Positions 34,855 to 44,683 of a DNA stretch of 64,000 bases are shown here, piece after piece. The notes below the pieces were generated by a model. It was not told where the DNA came from and made no database searches. It saw nothing but the letters and a program-made list of their open reading frames with translations. A program made the translations under genes and the position numbers. This DNA comes from Balanoglossus misakiensis (Eukaryota; Hemichordata): NCBI GenBank assembly GCA_040954595.2, contig CM082597.2, positions 7,812,001 through 7,876,000 on the forward strand, given 5' to 3'. Position 1 is the first letter of the stretch. Each line of letters opens with the position of its first letter.

Positions 34855-35000
34855 TAAGCAATAAAGCACCCCCAGCCATGGTATACCACGAGATTTTGAC
34901 CAGTTCACGACATATACGCACGAGCGATAGCGAGTGCGTATATGGAGTTGAACTGGTCAAAATCGAGTGGTATAACATGGCTGGGGTGTTTTATTGCTAT
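34855..35000. repeat. Near-perfect ~145-bp palindrome
   Basis: Arms of about 50 bp: AGCAATAAAGCACCCCCAGC and ATTTTGACCAGTTC on the left pair with GAACTGGTCAAAAT and GCTGGGGTGTTTTATTGCT on the right. The centre (ACATATACGCAC / GTGCGTATATG) pairs too, leaving only about 12 nt unpaired. Confidence 0.85.
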
Positions 35001-35169
35001 TATATTATGCCAGTATATTGAAACTTTGCATAAAACATTTTAAAAAGGCATTTTCTTTGACTATGATATATGACTGTGGTATATGGCTAATATATCACGG
35101 TCACGTGTCGTGTCTCGACCAATCAAATAGCGTGATTTACACCATCAATATACTTGTATAATATAATAG
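34997..35169. mobile_element. MITE with CTATTATATTAT...GTATATTG inverted ends
   Basis: Left end CTATTATATTATGCCAGTAT then ATTG; right end CAATATACTTGTATAATATA then ATAG. About 24-bp imperfect inverted ends around 125 bp. It abuts the preceding palindrome. Confidence 0.65.
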
Positions 35170-35297
35170 TAATTTTTCCATGGTTAGATTATGCCATGCT
35201 GGTAAATAATTCGAAAATGCGACACTCCTGGCATCAATAATTGCACATATTAAATTGTAATCAAAATGAGAAGTATTCGTTGCAAATGGGGAGAATA

Positions 35298-35515
35298 TAC
35301 TGTAAAACGGGTTATTTTCGCAACAGAAATTTTCGCGATATTAACGGAGGCAACTGTTATGCGAGGATTAATTTTTTCGTTCTCTTATTTTTACTGGTTA
35401 GTCATCTCTGAAAAAAAAACCCACATTTTAGGCGACTTTTTATTTTCACGGGTTTTTTGGCTCGCGCGTATTTCGCGAAAATGTATTGCTCGCGAAAATA
35501 ACCCGTTTTACAGTA
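35298..35515. mobile_element. MITE with TACTGTAAAACGGGTTATTT termini, TA borders
   Basis: Left end TACTGTAAAACGGGTTATTT then TCGC; right end GCGAAAATAACCCGTTTTAC then AGTA. 24-bp perfect inverted ends with TA at both borders, as expected for a Tc1/mariner-type non-autonomous element. 218 bp. A degenerate relative lies at 22125-22333. Confidence 0.88.
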
Positions 35516-36011
35516 GTAATTCAATCATTCCTTAATTAAACCAATATGACAAACACTGCAGGCACGTAGTACGTGTACTACATACTAGCTGATTATACAG
35601 ACTGTCCATTAAACAACATGCTATTATCACAAAATAGTTCCAATCGCATTATAAAGTGCTATCTCAGGACAGAGTTCTGAGTAACCCTGCGGATGCATCA
35701 GCTCAAATAACAAATGAATGACAATAGTTCTGAAATAAATGCTGATATCATTTACTTTTGATTGTGGTAGACTATTGATATCTTTGTTTTGAAAGCCGGC
35801 TATTCTTGAAACCCAACTCCATTTTCCACACACGCATTTCGGCGTTTGTCAGTTGTATTTTAATTTGGGGGTAAACGTAAACATTTTATTTCTAGTAAAT
35901 GCGGAAAAGCCCCAAAAACTGTAATGTTCTCCATTATTTTCATGATTTTATAATTCCAACTTAGGCCTATGTCCATCTAAATAAGGTTACTGCTACGCAT
36001 ATATGAACATC

Positions 36012-36145
36012 CTTAAAGGGCCAAAGTCTCTCTTTCGCTGCCCCTTTTTTCATTAATTATGTTTGACATAAGACACCGTTTATATTAATGAACATGTCTA
36101 TATAATGAATCAACGTTTGACCACACACACCTTCCGTCCTGCTTT
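36012..36145. mobile_element. Left-half fragment of the AGTCTCTCTC MITE
   Basis: TTAAAGGGCCAAAGTCTCTC through ATTAATGAACATGTC and AATCAACGTTTGACCACACA matches the left half of the element at 33735-34081; the right half is missing. Confidence 0.75.
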
Positions 36146-36284
36146 CTTTTATCATATTAGAACAAGAAGACTTGTTTTTTTTTCATGTAACGGAAATAGA
36201 CCCCAATATACAGAATGGACTTTGAAACGATAGGCAGGTCCGGCCCATAGCACTATTTTAGGAAGTGCTTCATGAGATTTGAAT

Positions 36285-36430
36285 ATGCAAATACACTTCA
36301 TAAGATTTGAATATGCAAATACACAAAGTAGACATTAATTTCTTATAAACCAATCAGACACATTTTCTATTTTATGAACCAATCACTATGTCAAAGTTTT
36401 GCGCATAGCGCAAAGAGAAATGTATATAAG
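36285..36430 (+). promoter_or_regulatory. Core promoter: two octamers, two CCAAT boxes, TATA box
   Basis: ATGCAAAT octamers at 36285-36292 and 36313-36320 lie in a 28-bp direct repeat. CCAAT boxes are at 36350-36354 and 36379-36383. TATATAAG is at 36423-36430. A start site about 30 bp later, near 36455, would give a leader exon ending at the GTATGT donor at 36510, spliced to 36749. Motif order and spacing are those of a strong, tissue-restricted RNA polymerase II promoter; the octamers suggest POU-factor control (inference). Confidence 0.7.
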
Positions 36431-36794
36431 AACATGCTTTAGATACCGAAATTCACCAGTCTGATCCCCACCACAGTCTGCAATCATCTCGACGAACAGA
36501 ACAGTTTTGGTATGTACATGAATTTTCGATATTTCGCGTTCGTATTTGTGTCTTTAATCGAAATGCAGTCTTGACGATACAGATAAACTGTAAAATTGTA
36601 TGAAGGTGAAGTTTTGAAACAATTTTCTTCTTATCATTAGGAGAAGCCACGGATTTTAGCTGATCAATTTTCCAAAAAATGCATGGGGTTGGCATAACCA
36701 TAATTTGAATTATGTGAACTCTAATCCTTCTACATAATTTCTATATAGATCTGATCCACTGAAGATAGCACCTTGTCTGTTCAACAACGGAAAG

Positions 36795-39700
36795 ATGAAA
36801 GGTTATTGGGCTCTGCTAATTATTGCATGTGTGGTCTCTGCCTACACAAGGTAACTATTCACTTATAGTATCTCTGCGATTTCTACACCACAATTTATCC
36901 TATTTTTCTTTCATTATCCGGACAAAACACTCTACTAGGCAGTTCACATCACTCAAAAAGGCTAGGACCTTGTTCTAGCAAGGTCCGTGGCAGAGTAAAA
37001 AAATGTGTGAACGGGTCTGGCTGACCCTTGTCAGGACAAGTTTTGTCCCAGTCGAATGGGGTGGTTTGTGGTCGACTCTGGTCCCAGACCGGTGTGTGTG
37101 GACATGTTTTGTCCGACTCTGGTTCTAGTTGACACCTTTTACAATTCACATAAACAGTGTAGTCTATCATTTGTCAATGGTGAAAATCGTACAAACAACC
37201 AGAAGAGGACCAACATGGTTCTGCTTTATACGGTCAAAGGTTAGCGAGACGATGTTGGCCAGGACTGTCTGAAACAAAATGTGAACAGGGACTAAAGATT
37301 AGCTTATCTTTCACAATCATCAGGATTAGTTTTGCCTGGCCATGGGCCTAGATGTGAACCCAGCATACATGACATTTGTTCAATCCGAGCTAAGCTCGTG
37401 GAAGTACTGCCGCGAACTATATAACACTAGGAGTACACATGTACACCGTGACTGTATCACGGGTGACAATAACTTCAACAAGGCACAGATCGCTGCACAG
37501 AAGTCAGGCGAGACGCGCCGTCTCATGTCCAAAATGTTAATCATTATGTACAATCGGTATCCACTTTTGTGTGATTTGGACTCCTATGTTTTTAATTAAA
37601 CGATAATGTTGAAATAATCATGACCACATTTAACATTTCCATATATTAATATGTTTGTACACATCTCTGTAGTTAAAAATAATTCTGATGACAGGCCACA
37701 GCTAATGCATTAGTTTTCCTGTACGTGTGCTATCATGCATAATCACATTAGGTTTGATATTTGACACCTCTTACTAAAGACAGAACGTGTTATAATCAAT
37801 TAAATGGCTTTTCTGGCTTTGAATGCTATCGTATGATATTCTTGTGTCTTTATACTATATCAGGTTAGATGCAATGGTTCCAGATTTTTCGCTGCAGGGC
37901 TATTAAAAATGTCTGTCATACCATCGAGAATTTTTCTGCTGCAGCTTTGATGGGACAGGCCTGTGGCAGGTAGACTGCTACAGGTCGGCGTCCATATTGC
38001 TGCATATGACCCGTTGGTTAGACATGCACCGGACATGCACCAGACCTGGTGAACTTTGATTATGTAGGAGTATACATGTACACCATGACTGCACTTCTAG
38101 GTAATATAGAAATGTAAAATGTTCCCTGCAACAGGTAAAGACATTCTCAAATGTATGTTTCTGTTGGTGTACCGGTGTGTTAATGTCCAGGTGGCTCACG
38201 TTATGTCTCCCATTCTTATTTCAACAGGACATCTGCCGAACCAGGTATGTTTCCATATGTTTAATAATCAAAAAGAAAAATAATTTCATGAGACTCATGT
38301 GTCTTTTTGTGGCAAATGGCTGATCATATACGGTCGAAAACCACTAAATATGAACAGATCCGCCTATTTTAAAGGGAAGGGGTCGTCGCGTCGCGTGGGT
38401 GTCCCCCTTTGATGAGAATATGTCCTCCAATACCAACACAAACCTCACTGCAGTCGCCACGACCTACTAGATCTTCAGTTGCTGTCATGCCCAGTTTACG
38501 TCGCTACGGTTGGCTGATTCGTTCATTCTAAGAATTATCTAATTTCAGGGATTTGTGGATGAATTGTACTGTTTGTAAACAAACAAACGCTGCGCGATAA
38601 CCGCTTTCTAACAAAGGAGTCAAGCCTGACGATACAGTGCCTTCAGAGGAAACTATAAACAAACTAAACACAGCAAACAACTTTTGCCGTTGACATGGTG
38701 AATTGCGAAAACCTTCGTGTGTCGTACATAGATTTGATAATTCAAATTTCCCTTTATGTAAATACAACAACTAACGTGGTCACTAATCTACGATCTTACA
38801 TTCCACATAAGGCTAAATGCAAAACTTCTTTGTGTTTTGACTTGGCTAAATTCATAACTCAGCGTTAAAAGTGGTCACTTCGGTTGTTTAGACTTGGTTT
38901 GAATGCAGCTTTCATCACTAGATTGCAACTCGACCAAAGAAATAATCGGTCTCTACCGTTTATTCAATTTGGTGAGATTTTAACTCTCATATCCTAAAAC
39001 GTGATGGAAGTTGTGTGAGGTCGAACATTGATTCACTAGTCTATATATCCACATGTAGAATAACATAAACGGTGTCTTGTTTCACACATAATTAAAGGGA
39101 AAAGGGCAGCAAGAGAGAGACTTTGTCCCTTTAACTATAATTTTCATCACCAGAGTGCAACGGTGAATGGACACGTTTTTTCGACCGAGATAATCCAGCT
39201 GCTACTGGAGATCATGAAACCTTAGAAAGATTGAGAAGCGAACATCGCGGCGAAATTTGCGAGAACCCGACAGCGATTTATGCCGAGACCCTCAGCGGTG
39301 TACCAGCCGTGAAGACGGGAGAAAAGTTCAATGCGTACGACACAGAGACAGGTTTCATTTGTCTTAATGAAGACCAATATGGTGGATCTTGTTTGGACTA
39401 TAGAGTGAAATTCTGCTGTGCAGGTATGGCTGAGTCGTTTAATGTGGGAGACCAAGTGATTGTGCGTGAATAGTCAAAATAGTTTTTTATTGGAGATCAG
39501 TCGATGATAACATTTCTTAATTATCTTGTGTTGATTTTAGTTTCTTCCACTTTCGAAGAAATTTGGACCTCCAGAATCAACTGCATACAAAAGAAAAACA
39601 TTTGTTGAATGATACTAATGGAACGATGTCTTGTTTCAAACATAATTAAAGGGAAATGGGCAGCAAGAGAGAGACTTTGTCCCTTTAACTATAATTTTCA

Positions 39701-39976
39701 TCACCAGAATGCAACGGTGAATGGACACGTTTTTTCGACCGAGATGATCCATCTGCTACGGGTGATTGGGAAAACTTAAACAAATTGAGAAGCAAGTATC
39801 CCGGCATAATTTGCGACAACCCGACAGTGATTTCTGCCGAGACTCTCGGCGGGACGCCAGCTGAGTTGACGGGCGAGACGTTCTATGCGTACAACACAGA
39901 TGTAGGATTCATTTGTCGTAATGAAGACCAATGTGATGGATCTTGTAGTGATTATAAAGTCAGATTCTGCTGTTGA
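36795..39976 (+). CDS. Secreted protein with two WxxW domains
   Basis: Four coding exons, 36795-36850, 38228-38244, 39154-39423 and 39708-39976 (stop TGA 39974-39976), encode 203 residues. A 5' UTR exon ends about 36509 and is joined at 36749. The start MKGYWALLIIACVVSAYTR is a signal peptide. Two copies of a roughly 90-residue module follow, each ECNGEWTRFFDRD then C-[ED]-NPT, GFIC and a C-terminal FCC, as in the WxxW domain of mucin-2 and cartilage intermediate layer protein. The protein is almost nothing but signal peptide and WxxW pair, so it is likely a small secreted mucus or matrix component; its function is unknown. Symmetric phase-1 exons allow domain duplication. A polyadenylation signal follows at 40186. 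Confidence 0.88.
38930..39134. mobile_element. Right-half fragment of the AGTCTCTCTC MITE before the first WxxW exon
   Basis: AATAATCGGTCTCTACCGTT through GGAAGTTGTGTGAGGTCGAA to GAGAGACTTTGTCCCTTTAA matches the right half of 33735-34081. It ends 19 bp before the exon at 39154. Confidence 0.8.
39612..39688. mobile_element. Terminal fragment of the AGTCTCTCTC MITE before the second WxxW exon
   Basis: GATGTCTTGTTTCAAACATA through GAGAGACTTTGTCCCTTTAA is nearly identical to the end of the fragment before the first WxxW exon. It ends 19 bp before the exon at 39708. Confidence 0.8.
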
Positions 39977-40185
39977 GTTGCCAAAAATTTAGGTCCAGAT
40001 CACCTTTCTGTCATTTGACATGATTATGAAACGGCTAGAAGTGATGTTATTCTTTTCTTTTCTTGATTTTCAAAGTATGAAACTATGGAAATGATTCCTA
40101 TAAGCATTTTAAAGTTGAAATTATAATGGGCTCCTATGCTGGACTATCAATTTGAGATGTGTCGTACGTACCAACTCAGAAACTC

Positions 40186-40191
40186 AATAAA
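40186..40191 (+). terminator. Polyadenylation signal of the WxxW gene
   Basis: AATAAA 210 bp after the stop codon, followed by a T/G-rich stretch (TTGGTCTTTTCTTG). Confidence 0.6.
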
Positions 40192-40322
40192 ACTGTGAAT
40201 CTATGTATCGCAAATTGGTCTTTTCTTGTTCTTTATATGACGTGTGACTTTTATTCTGGTGACCTAGCTTACACCCTATTTTCATCGGTATTTTATAACA
40301 AAGCATGTTTATTTATATTTAA

Positions 40323-40346
40323 CGGTTAGGGTTGGGGTTAGGGTTG
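40323..40346. repeat. Short TTAGGG-like interstitial run
   Basis: GGTTAGGGTTGGGGTTAGGG: three to four imperfect telomere-type hexamers, too short to mark a chromosome end. Confidence 0.5.
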
Positions 40347-40424
40347 AATTGCCCCACAGCATCACTCCCTATAAATATACATGTATCCAACACCTGACAT
40401 GTCAACAGCAAAAAAACACAAAAA

Positions 40425-40500
40425 AAACAGACAGACAGACAAACAAACAAACAAAAGAAGGAAACAAAATAAATAAATAAATAAATAAATAAATAAGTAA
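40425..40500. repeat. ACAG/ACAA/AAAT microsatellite cluster
   Basis: (ACAG)n followed by (ACAA)n, an AAGGAAAC interruption, and about eight AAAT units ending near 40497. Confidence 0.85.
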
Positions 40501-40639
40501 ACATATTTTTCACATCAAAAACAACAACACACATATACACATACACAAATCAAGAACACTGGCCAGGGAAATAAGAAAACACTAAGAATTCTGTCATTAT
40601 AACTAAATGATAGCCAAGGCTCTCGCACATATTGAATTC

Positions 40640-41181
40640 TTATGGCTGCTTATCAACAACACACTGCTTCTTCAAAAACTGTCCCAGAAATAAAGTGTTT
40701 GCACTACTTTCCAACCCATTCACGAACGATATGAGTGATATGGTCACATTTTTTATTCCCTGGTAACAAGTCGAGCCGCCGAATTTGGAATTGTTTGCAG
40801 TTCCTGCATAGCGCCCTCTAGAGGGGTCATAGTCCATGTATTTAGACCATGTATTTCACAGATATCAACTGAAGCGTTTTTCACTTCATCCGGTGTAGTC
40901 AAGGATCTATGTACTCTGGGCACCGTACTCCTCACGGGATCTGATATCATCAGATCAGTACAAGATCCTCTTGTACTATAACGCGGCTGTTCTAAGTCTG
41001 ATTCGCTTCTATGTTCTACGGTCAAATTGTCTATATGAATGTGACATTTTGGTGCGTAGCTTCCAATCCTTAACCTTTTGAAATGAAATACGGTGATATT
41101 TGCACGTGTGTATTTTTGTAATTTTTGCTCAAAAACTAAGAATTGACATCTCAAACTACAAGTCTTTATTTTTTGCTGCAA
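40640..41181 (-). pseudogene. Possible decayed LINE reverse-transcriptase C-terminus
   Basis: The minus-strand frame contains LQTIPNSAARLVTRE, resembling the LQxxQNxAARL segment of CR1/L2-type LINE reverse transcriptases. A stop follows immediately, then another frame resumes. The rest of the 142-codon open frame is not convincingly LINE-like, so the call rests on one motif. Confidence 0.35.
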
Positions 41182-42407
41182 TCTGGCGTGTCGTCATTTG
41201 ATCGAGCCATCATTATTTAAGCACGCTGGAGTTGGGCGGGGGTTAGAGGGGATGGTGTCACTAAAAAGGTGGAAAGCTGCAAAGGGGGTTCTCAAACATA
41301 GCTTGACTAAAGGGGGGGCTACTCATTTTCAGGTCTCATTTTGTATATGGATATTATGTGGTCCCTATGCGTGTGTCTGTATCTATGTGTTGATATGTAT
41401 CACATGAATGAAGAAATGCAACATTTCTATCCCTGCACTTAAACTAGACCATTTCTGGTCATTTTGCTCTGTGGGAGATAAACGAACGCTGAGGGAGGGG
41501 AGGGGCCAATCGCAGAGGGTCTCCTTATTTTGAGTCTGCAAAGGGGGGGGGGGGCGGTGGTATGTTGTGATATTGCTCGGAGCAAAGCTATCTTCGGCCA
41601 TTTTAAAAGTGTTGGCATCACAAGGACTTGTGAGTAATATCGATTGTTCATCAAAAAAGACAAGCATGGCACAACGACCAGTCATTTTAATGTGAACATG
41701 TGATTACATACTTGTAGATAGAATATTTCAATCAAAGTAGAAATAAATATCTATAAGGTATTGTGACTGAGGGTGATTCTTATAATATAAGAATTACAAT
41801 TCATTTCCCAGGGAACTTGACATGCAATATTTAATTTTTTTATCAATAATAATAAAATGAATATTGCGATTAAAATTACAGAAAACAAATAAATAAATAC
41901 ACATTTTTGTCAACAAATTGAAAGTCGTGTTCACATTCCCTGGTGTGAATAGGTATCAACATATTGATTGACTAAGGAAAATATATTTCTGTACTCATCT
42001 AGTAGTCGCAGAAATTGTTGCCTGAAATTCAGGTATGTCAACTGTGGCTGATGCAGAACCGTGTCACACAAAGCTAACTTTCAGGTCATGCCACTCCAGT
42101 GGGATTACATCAATGTCACACTTACGTCATCCAAGTATGTCTTGAAAGTGGGCAGCCATTTCTACATGTGGATTTCCATGTTTTCTGCCAGTGTTCTCCC
42201 TGGGCCCAGAGGGAAGCAAGGTGGCTAATTTGCATATTTTATGCAAACTAATTTGCATAACATATTCATGCAATTTGCATAATGAACTCTGCAGGCTTAC
42301 AAGTTTCTTTACAGGTTTTCTATTCTTCTGTACCATCCATCACATTCATATACACAAAAATTGCACAACAAACTCAAAATTATAAGTCCTGCTATTTATT
42401 TACTTAT

Positions 42408-42860
42408 TTACATACTGTCAAAAACCACAATTAAAAGCAAATGAGATTTGTAGCTGTCAAAAGCAAGGCGGATCTTTCTGTGCTTCATCTGGCTCCAGAT
42501 CTTTGCTGTTCTTTTAAAATCAAAGTTTTCTGGAGTGGGTCCTTCTATGGATACCTTAAGGAGTGCATTAAGAACATGCTCAGAGAATCTGTTACGTAGG
42601 CGAGTCTTGATTCGGCCTAGGGCACTGAAGCCTCTCTCACAATCTACAGGAAGAAAATAATGAATATGTCATCACATTGTACAAAAATTACTTTTTTAAC
42701 ACATAAAACAGAAAAATAAGAAACTTAGATAAAATTATCAATAGCTTGAGAAAAAACAACAATTATACTGCTTTGTATGTGCTATGTTCACAAATGCATT
42801 ACACATACCTGCAGTTGATACTGGAACAGTTAAGGCTAAACGCTGGCTACCCGCAGGGTT
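42408..42860 (-). pseudogene. hAT-family transposase C-terminal (dimerisation) fragment, spliced
   Basis: Two minus-strand exons join in frame. The upstream one ends at 42809 reading QRLALTVPVSTA, with donor GTATGT. The downstream one, 42643-42408, starts after TTTTCTTCCTGTAG and reads DCERGFSALGRIKTRLRNRF, then SEHVLNALLKVSIEGPTPEN, with stop TAA at 42408-42410 and AATAAA just after. The LPVSTADCERGFS-RIKT-LRNR-L block is the hallmark of the hAT dimerisation region, as in ZNF862-type transposase-derived proteins. No catalytic exons were found between here and the MITE at 43012, so it is probably a truncated relic, although the clean splice site leaves domesticated-gene status open. Confidence 0.72.
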
Positions 42861-43011
42861 GTTGATGTGATATGTGTTGCATTTAAAAGTCCTACCATGT
42901 GTGCATACCTTCATAGTACATCTGAACCTCTGATTGGTCTTCAGACTCAAAAAAGTTATGTGCAAACACATACTGTTTGATACAGTAATAACAACTTCAT
43001 TTCATTTACTT

Positions 43012-43434
43012 TTAAGGATGTACACGCAGAACATAAACCGGAAAACTGCGCGCACCTGTCTTTTCCCCATAGGATGACATTGATAATCGCTAGAAAACAA
43101 ACTTCTACTATTGTCATTTTCACGAAATTTCACATATAGCTCAGTCCAGTAAATATAAATTCATTGGTCAAATAAAATATAGGGGTCACCGGGCTCTATT
43201 TTGAGATAAATTGCGTTAAATATTTTGCCCACAGACAAACCATTGGTGAAATATGCTGAGTCGGCAGTTTTCTTCTATTATCGACTTAATTCATGGCTCT
43301 GTATTTCAAAAACAAGCGCGATGACCCCTATATTTTATTATGGGTTTTCCTTATACATGCAAAGGAGAATCCAAAAAGCCACAATTTAAAAAAAAATGAC
43401 AATACTTTCAATTTTACTGAACGTACATCCTTAA
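43012..43434. mobile_element. MITE with TTAA-GGATGTAC termini
   Basis: Left end TTAAGGATGTACACGCAGAA, right end TTCAATTTTACTGAACGTAC then ATCCTTAA. The terminal 12 bp pair perfectly, with TTAA at both borders. 423 bp, AT-rich, no credible ORF. Confidence 0.7.
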
Positions 43435-43614
43435 ACAATTCAAGAGCATTAACAGTAGTGCAACTTTGTTACGTCTCTTCCCAATGGTCTCAATTCTTGT
43501 GAAATGCACGTACAGGTTCTTCGCCACATAATTTCACCACTCTTCATGTTGGTAGGTTTGTAACATCAGTCTTCGTACTTCCCCACCTCGTCTTTTGTTG
43601 AGGAGAATTATTTG

Positions 43615-44656
43615 TGACAATGTGACTTCTTCTAAGGAGGGCAATCACTCCTTCTCGGAATCTGTGTTTCTTTGTTTTCCTTCTATGCTTCGACTGTTTT
43701 CCTGCTTCCTGAGCTCAATAGACCCCGGATGTACCTGCTGCGGGCACTTCTATAGTATTTCCAGTAAAGTCCCTGGATTCCCAGAATATCTTTAACATCC
43801 TACTCATTACTCTTCTGGTGTATAATACTTGCCTAACAGTACATTCTTCAGGCTTGATATCTCTGTGCAGTATTCCAGTCCTTGTAGAAATTGGATACAT
43901 AGCTCCACTCTTCTGTCATATGTAAGACTCTTTCGCATTGGACATTTCTTGTCTTGTATTAATTCTGATAAGTTGTACTCACACAACGGGGTTACAAAGT
44001 AAGTAAAGTCTTCATCCTGTTCACAGCATATACCCAAAGGAACCAGGGATTATATACGGCTCTCAATGATTTTTCTCCAGGTGCACTCGTATGGGGGAAA
44101 TATGATTCAGAAGGATTTCCCTGAGTTTGTTGGCTGTATTAAACGTTAACGATAAAAACAGACAATAGAATATTATCAACGTATAACTATTACTATTAAA
44201 AACTGTAACTATAACTGTTAATACATATAAGATATTGAGAAGGTGTGGGTGTGTGTTACATGAGACAATTTTTCTGGGAATTATTATCATCATCATCGCC
44301 ATTATCACCATTGCCAGGCATATTGTAAATAATTTTTATGTTTTTCATAAGTTCTAAATAATTTCTCCTTTACCTGTCCAGTAAATACTACAACTTTAAG
44401 CAGATGATGTAAATATCTGATAATTGGTGTTTTTTGTTATTATAAAATTATCTCATTTGTCGTCAATTTCAGAGATCTGCATCTGTGGTTCTTCAATACT
44501 TGATTAAAAGCATTAGCAATTTCCGGAGATGCTGTTCTTCTAATGAGGGCATTTACACCTTCCCGAAATCTATCTTATCTGCATTTCTTTGCCTTCCCTC
44601 TATTCTCCTTCATTTTACGACTCTTCGAGACTCATTTTTCCTGCTTCCTGAGCTCA
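43615..44656 (-). pseudogene. Broken protein-kinase-like gene fragment flanked by related repeats
   Basis: Minus-strand frame 44037-43807 reads FTYFVTPLCEYNLSELIQDK, then RVELCIQFLQGLEY, and a second frame (43900-43715) reads ILHRDIKPE. NVLLG reappears in the first frame. HRDxKPxN is the kinase catalytic loop, so the fragment lost its frame around 43860-43890 by small indels. The LCEYNLSELI...QFLQGLEY style resembles IRE1/RNase L-type kinases (inference). Sequences at 43615-43727 and 44529-44656 are diverged copies of each other (shared GAGCTCA, CCTGCTTCCTGAGCTCA), indicating duplication around the fragment. No kinase N-lobe or DFG segment was found. Confidence 0.6.
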
Positions 44657-44683
44657 TTCTGCTGGATATACTTTTTTTGGTTT

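Noticed and set aside
36900-38220. A gene in the first coding intron of the WxxW gene (frames at 37056 and 37342)
   Set aside because: Frames of 62-85 codons without domains, splice-consistent neighbours or signal peptide; nothing distinguishes them from chance.
40323-40346. TTAGGG repeats as a telomere or fusion point
   Set aside because: Only three to four imperfect hexamers, with unrelated sequence on both sides.
40319-40546. 75-codon minus-strand hydrophobic frame
   Set aside because: Encoded by ACAG/ACAA/AAAT microsatellites and TTAGGG-like repeats; composition artefact.
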